A model generated the notes under the pieces. It had not been told where the DNA came from, searched no databases, and saw nothing but the letters and a program-made list of their open reading frames with translations. From contig JAUIRK010001060.1 in the NCBI GenBank assembly GCA_030549495.1, positions 124,001 to 188,000 of the forward strand: a stretch of 64,000 bases of DNA, in the 5' to 3' direction. Each line of letters begins with the position of its first letter. The stretch's first letter is position 1. This document shows, one piece after another, positions 58,701 to 64,000 of the stretch. The position numbers and the translations under genes were made by a program. The stretch is from Nectonema munidae (taxonomy: Eukaryota > Nematomorpha > Nectonematoida > Nectonematidae).

Positions 58701-60714
58701 TAATTTTGTTTATTTAATTTGTATAATATTAAATTATTTTTAAGAACAGCCATCTTTTCTCTCTTCCTTTCTCGATGGATATATTTATACAAAATTCTCA
58801 CAGTTTTCCGAAATTCCGAAGCTTGATACTAGAACAAATATTGATTTCTAAAAGATTGTAAAAGATATGTTTACATCTACTACTACAGTGATTTTTATTG
58901 ATGAATTAAAATTTAATAAATATATTTTTTTTTGAATTTCTTATTTTTTAGCTAGAGTTTGATCCCAAAATGATTTTGAGGGCCACTTTTTAATACCTGA
59001 AAACTTGGTAGAAATGGAAAACATGCACAAAAATCCATTAAAAAAAATTGAAAATATTATATCCGACTCTACATTGACTCATAAAAAATTCAGGGCATGT
59101 TTCTTTTTATCTTTAGTAATTTTCCGTATAAAAAAATAAATTTTTTATTCATTCAAAAGTTCCAATCCCAAGAAAGAGATCTTGTCTGAAATAGTTTTTA
59201 AATCACAGGCAAATAATTTTTTTCTCATAATTACGGGCCAGTTAAAGGCCTATACTAGATCTGGGTTCTACAAATCAGTTCAATGCTACTTTATCCACAT
59301 TTGGATTTTAGCAATACTTGTTCTGTCTTTTGGAAGCATTAAAACTAAAAATTTTATCTTCAATAAACTGTTCAAATATAGAAACTGATGTTATACTTTT
59401 ATGAATAAAAATTTTTTATATTCTTTTTTATTTCATTTTCCGTAAAATCAAAATAAAATAATTTATATTGATTAAAATATCTTTTTAGTTTCAAAAAACC
59501 TGAGTACTGAAGTTTCTTAATTTATCAATGTCATATTTTATATTTTTTGATATCATAATTATACGCCTAAACATTATGCATTCAAAGGCCTTGCTTATTT
59601 CCAACAATTATTGCAAAATAAAAGCAATCTCGACAGGAATTATTGCAAAATAAAATCAGTTCAAAAAGTATCACCAGAAAATACTATTAAGTTGAATTTT
59701 TAGTGAAATAAAATAAAATATGCCTTTTTTAGCTCATTTATGCTAAAATTTTATAAGAACTGTAAAAGCCTGAAATTAACAAAATAGAAGTTTTCTAAAA
59801 TATAAATCAAATACAATTTTGCTAAAGTAAAACAAGATTCAAATTTCATTATGTTTATTTGAAAAGAAATTGAATGATGAAGAGAATTAAGTGATATCAA
59901 AATTATATATTTATAATATTTATGTGCTAATCTTGAATGTAACGAAAGGATTTTTCAATTAATGCCGAAAGTATCAAAAAGATTAATTAACAAATATGAG
60001 AGATGAAATAAAAATTAATTCATGTCAATAAATTTTTATTTAATACAAAATTTTGTTAAAAAAGAGAAAATTTGTGTATTTATATGAGGATGCGCAAAGT
60101 CAAGATGAACGTTTTTGTTGTTAGTATAGAAATGCTTATTATACGAGAGCATATTTTTGACATGCATGTTAGATCGCATTATTTTTAGGTTTAAAAGAGA
60201 ATCCAATATGGTAAAACATTTTGCAAAACATTACAAGAGATCCAATCCTTTTAAATTTCACTCAGTTAGTTTCTCTCATTTTAATTCTCAAAAAATTATC
60301 AAATTGAAAGAGGTCATACACGGATTCGGCAACATTATCCGATTAGCTTATAGCAAATATGAAGAATTTTTTTCTTCAGGAAAAATAGAATTTTTTTCTC
60401 GCACATTAATAATTCTTTATATGGATTCGTTCTTTTAAGTTAAATGTTTTAAAAAAAAATTTGATAAGTTCTGTTTTCCAAATATAGAAAATTTTTATAA
60501 TCAAACTTTTCAAAATTTTATTGTTTTTCAATCAACATATAATAAAGAACATTTAAAAAATTTTATATAAAAAATTGAACATATTAAAATTAAACTTTTA
60601 TATTGAAGTTATATCACTTGGTTTTGGCTGATTTGCGCATAGAAAACTACATTTGCTGAGTTAGTGCTTTATAATTGTTTTAAATAAAAAAGTCATTAAG
60701 GAAAATGAATAGTA
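55736..60714. other. AT-rich stretch without a supported gene
   Basis: Apart from the SINE at 56,735-56,875, I see no exon or element I can name. A tandem-like run of 'cttacagaaaagcaaag(a/t)' text recurs between 56,540 and 57,090 with 'aaaaagtttaatataataa', suggesting a diffuse repeat. A 93-codon frame at 60,157-60,438 has no recognisable motif. Confidence 0.45.
56735..56875 (-). mobile_element. tRNA-derived SINE, family A
   Basis: The reverse complement reads 'gtaggttggttagatgctgg', then B box-like TGTTCGATCCC, then 'tttgatacaagcggcgcaat'. It matches the copy at 29,957-30,110 over its full length. Confidence 0.8.
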
Positions 60715-62640
60715 TTAAAGCTTTACCTTATTTGATGTTCTTTTTTTAAGGCTGAATGTTTTTCTTCCTGGTTTTGAAGCAATATTTGAACATTTTTTTA
60801 CTATAAGCTGTCTGTTTGTTGAAACTATTAATCCCTTGTCATGGTTAATTGCGGTTTTTGGTGGTTCAATATCTAAAATTTTTTGGAAGTATTCTTCTCT
60901 TTCTTTTTTGTTCATTTGATCCCACTCGGATTTTGATTTTTGATAGAAATTACATTCATCTGATATTTTTAAATTTCCATAACCATAAAGGGAACATCTT
61001 ATCACGTTTTCTTGATATCTTACTTCGGTATACAGGCTTTCAATTAAATCTAGTATCTTTTTACTCTTCCATTCTGTTTGATTTGAGTACATGGTTCATC
61101 GATTCACAATTATTATTTTTCCATTTATCTGGCAAATATTTGTAATTGTGTTTAGGGATAAAAAGATGATTTTTAATTACAGGTAATAATCTTTCAGTTA
61201 AATAAGTTCCAAATTTTTTTCTCGTATATTTTTATCAGTAAACTTTTCTTTGAATTAAAATCTAAAATATTGGCAGAATCAACTAAACCTGAATTACCAA
61301 AAATTGAATTAACGAATGCCATGGTTTCTCTATGATTAATGCCAATTTTATTTTTAGATACCTTTGTATATTTTTTTCTAAATGTCTTTGGCAATATATG
61401 AGAGTAGTATGTGGAAGAAAATGTTTAATAGCCTTAACTAAAGCTTTTTCTTCGTCACTACCTATGATTAAATTATCTGTAGTAAGTTCAAAGTTGAAAT
61501 CCTGGTTCAATATAAGTGATAAATGAGAGAAAAATTTTGAATATGATTCAAACTTTCCATCCCAATGTAAATATATGGGACCAAGGAAAATAAGTACAAC
61601 ATTCTTTACTTTTCTTTTGAGATTTTTGTTGTCAAAAACTGTGATGGTAACGAAGCAATGGCTTCCTAAAATGTTTAACCCAGATTTGATAGATTTGCTT
61701 AGATGTAATAGCTGATTTTGGGTATAACAAATTATATTAGGAAGTCCATTAGTATTAAGAGTCATTTCTTTCAAAAATGGGTGTCCAGTTGTTAGCATAC
61801 ATATTATACTTTGTATATTATCGGCGATATTGTTATTATATGCATGTAACGAATTTTTTTTCCAGATATATATTTAATATTTCTTAGGACTTTTGAGGTT
61901 CTAGGTATATCCTTTTGAGATTCAAGCATTTTAGAATAAATTTTTTTACATGATTTTGTTTTTTTTCAATTGTTCCAATACACGATCCTTCTGTGCTGGA
62001 TTGGTTCTCACATATTCTTGAGTATGCATTTTTAAATTTCCATCATGAGAACGTTCTAAAGGCCTCGTTCCAATATACTCTCTTAAATAAATATCTGCAC
62101 CTTTCTCAATCCAAGAAATTCTTCTTTTAAAAAGATCCTTGCGTTTTAATTCTTCATAATAATGCACCAATGTAATAATTTTTGCATTATCCGGCTCTGG
62201 ATTCATTGAAATAAAATTTTTGTTCTTTATATATCCAAAAAGTTCCTTATTTTTTTTAATAAACAACAATTCATTATTCAAGTTTAAAAAATACACCTTT
62301 TTCTGTGTAGTTTTAGTCCAAACTCCGAAGTTATCAAAGAAAGTTCTTTGATCATTTTTATCTTTATGAATTATTTTTGTTTTAAAATAAACATTTTCTA
62401 TAAAATAGTCTAGAATAACGCCGGAATAACAGAAATCAGAAGAAAAGAGCTCGTTTATAATTACTTTGCTAGATAAAAATTTGTTACTTAATGATTTCAG
62501 TTGTTTTCCATTAAATCCAGTGCTGTCTTCATTAGAGGCAAGATAGGTATGGTCTTTTAAGGGAGAAGGTGTTATTTTATTATTAAAAATGCTGTGAATC
62601 GGGCTTTGGCTTAGTTTTCATTTCATTGCTGTACTCATTT
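60715..62640 (-). pseudogene. Mutator-like (MULE) transposase, younger copy
   Basis: Read downward from about 62,600. The N-terminal part has GFNGKQLKSLSNKFLSSKVI and a basic RPLERSHDGNLKMHT segment. The DDE core shows FLGPIYLHWDGKFESYSKFF, then LIIGSDEEKALVKAIKHFLP and LIYCQRHLEKNIQRYL. The D-x-E-x-A-L block followed by C-x2-H is the Mutator layout. The C-terminal part (61,394-60,715) ends in KPGRKTFSLKKRTSN. Large open frames broken by only a few stops or shifts suggest a fairly young copy. Terminal repeats were not found. Confidence 0.75.
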
Positions 62641-64000
62641 TGAGTGGAAATCAGCAAAACTTAATATTAATATCTTAATCTTACAAACTTAGAATTAATA
62701 GCAGACAAGTTTTACAATAAGACAGTAAAAAGTTAAGCAATATTTATTTATTATTATAAGAAAAAATCGATGTAATATCTACTCGGTTAAAATAAACAAA
62801 ATGCAGATAAGTAACACCCAAATCAGTTTGCAGGATATAAGGGCATCAGCTGTAGTACAAACAAGGACGTAAAATTGTGCGAATTTTGATATTTTCGCAA
62901 CGACTGAATTAAAGTGTTGTCCATGAGAAATGAGTCCTAAATAATTGAAAGAAGGAATTTAATGACAAAATAATCGGACTGTATAACAAGATTTATAAAT
63001 TTAGAAAACAACATAAACTTCCATTTGCTTACTTTTAACATTTACTTTTTATTAAAGGCAGTGGTATATAAGTTATTGATTTATATTTGAAGAAAGCACC
63101 TACATGGTATACGTATAATATAGAAAGACAAAAATGTAAAACAGAAGTAATGTGATTTATTAAGATAAAAAGAAGAAAGATTTCAAATTGTTTCTAGAAG
63201 TAAACCCAAGTTGATGCCCTAAGACGAGTAATACTCAAAAAAGAAATGCAGATATTATTTTTTGAACGGTTTAGGGCTTTAGAACGAAACCTAAGTCGTT
63301 GTAGTTTGAAGAGAAGAAAAAATATATACTCAATCAAACAATTTAGTAGAATCTAGATAAATAGAAATATGTATGTTAACACACACGTTATGAATATATA
63401 AAGTATGCTTAGTATTGCCATTTCAGTGAAGGACCAAGCTATTAAAATCTAACTGATTGGGAATATAATTGTAAGTTTTTCAACAAAATCAAATATGTTA
63501 ATTAAATATTTTTTTATCAAGTATTACAAATGCACTTTTTTACGAGTATTTATTTAAGGAATATGTCAGTGTTCTTAAAACTACTTTCTTAAGTCAAACA
63601 AAAGAAAAGAAGAGAAAAGGGAAAGAAAAGAATGAGTAGGATAGCAATGTTCTCAACAGAGTAAATATAAAGATGATAATATGAAACATGCTAATTAATA
63701 TAGGATCTATCAATGGTTTGTATGTGAAACTGTATATTATTAACACATTATGTTTACTATTATGTGTATATATAAGATATATAGAAAAGCATAGCTGGCT
63801 TGGTACAATATGTCTATAACTTAAAATTAAATCTATAAGAATTAAAAAGGAAAACTATTAAAAGTGAAGAACACAAAATACTTTCTCAAATATAATTTTT
63901 TAAAACTAGATACTTTATTAAAAGTAAAAACTAGATTTTAAAATACATTGTTATAAAAGAAATAAATACTTTTATATTCTTCCTTGGTCCTTTTAAAAAT
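62641..64000. other. AT-rich stretch, nothing recognised
   Basis: Upstream of the Mutator-like frame. It may include the end of that transposon, but no inverted partner of a terminal repeat could be seen on the other side. No coding exon recognised. Confidence 0.4.

Noticed and set aside
60157-60438. 93-codon plus-strand frame as a gene
   Set aside because: No motif, biased composition, and no neighbouring exon to support it.

Overview
The window looks like nuclear DNA of an AT-rich arthropod. One conserved gene is split by introns, it is buried in transposon debris, and there are no operons or bacterial signals. The repeat mix (hAT and Tc1-type DNA transposons, tRNA-derived SINEs, a Jockey/CR1-like LINE, an ACTCCG-hexamer repeat family) would suit a copepod such as a caligid sea louse. 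That species guess is inference only.

The main host gene is LARP1 on the minus strand, from about 42,022 down to the stop codon at 8,613. I can place 15 coding exons, and the 5' end lies upstream of 42,022. All splice junctions keep frame: the lengths sum to 2,657 nt, which fits the split codon at the first exon and the stop codon at the last. The La motif is at 37,443-36,179. Two exons carrying conserved middle-region LARP1 motifs are near 26.4-26.8 kb. The cap-binding DM15 region is at 15,245-8,613. The introns run from 60 bp to several kb and hold most of the mobile DNA described here.

Layout: 1-1,634, plain AT-rich DNA with a MITE scrap; 1,635-5,945, a nearly full-length LINE (minus) with a (TTTAC)n tail and part of its endonuclease replaced by homopolymer sequence; 5,946-8,612, no gene seen; 8,613-42,022, LARP1. 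Its introns contain an ACTCCG-family element with a perfect 8-bp target duplication (TSD), a piggyBac-like MITE, a layered hAT with GC-rich virus-like fossil DNA (19.2-21.7 kb), a SCAND3/ZBED-like hAT (22.6-24.5 kb), tandem duplications, a 28-bp minisatellite, a pogo/Tigger fragment, a LINE fragment and two hAT MITEs with 8-bp TSDs.

42-64 kb holds no host exon that I can support. A SINE with a perfect 15-bp TSD is at 43.6 kb. A Tc1/IS630-type transposase end is at 44.6-45.0 kb. The most striking structure follows: a small palindrome (45,664-45,917) directly joined to a 3.5-kb foldback palindrome (45,919-49,374). The arms of the large palindrome are arrays of about 150-bp repeats, roughly 4 units on one side and 11 on the other. 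Its centre carries the same coding end as the nearby transposase. Next come an alternating-dimer satellite (50.1-51.2 kb), a G/T-rich minisatellite, a 12-bp hairpin, a hAT MITE, a second SINE copy, and two opposed copies of one Mutator-like transposon family (54.4-55.7 kb plus; 60.7-62.6 kb minus).
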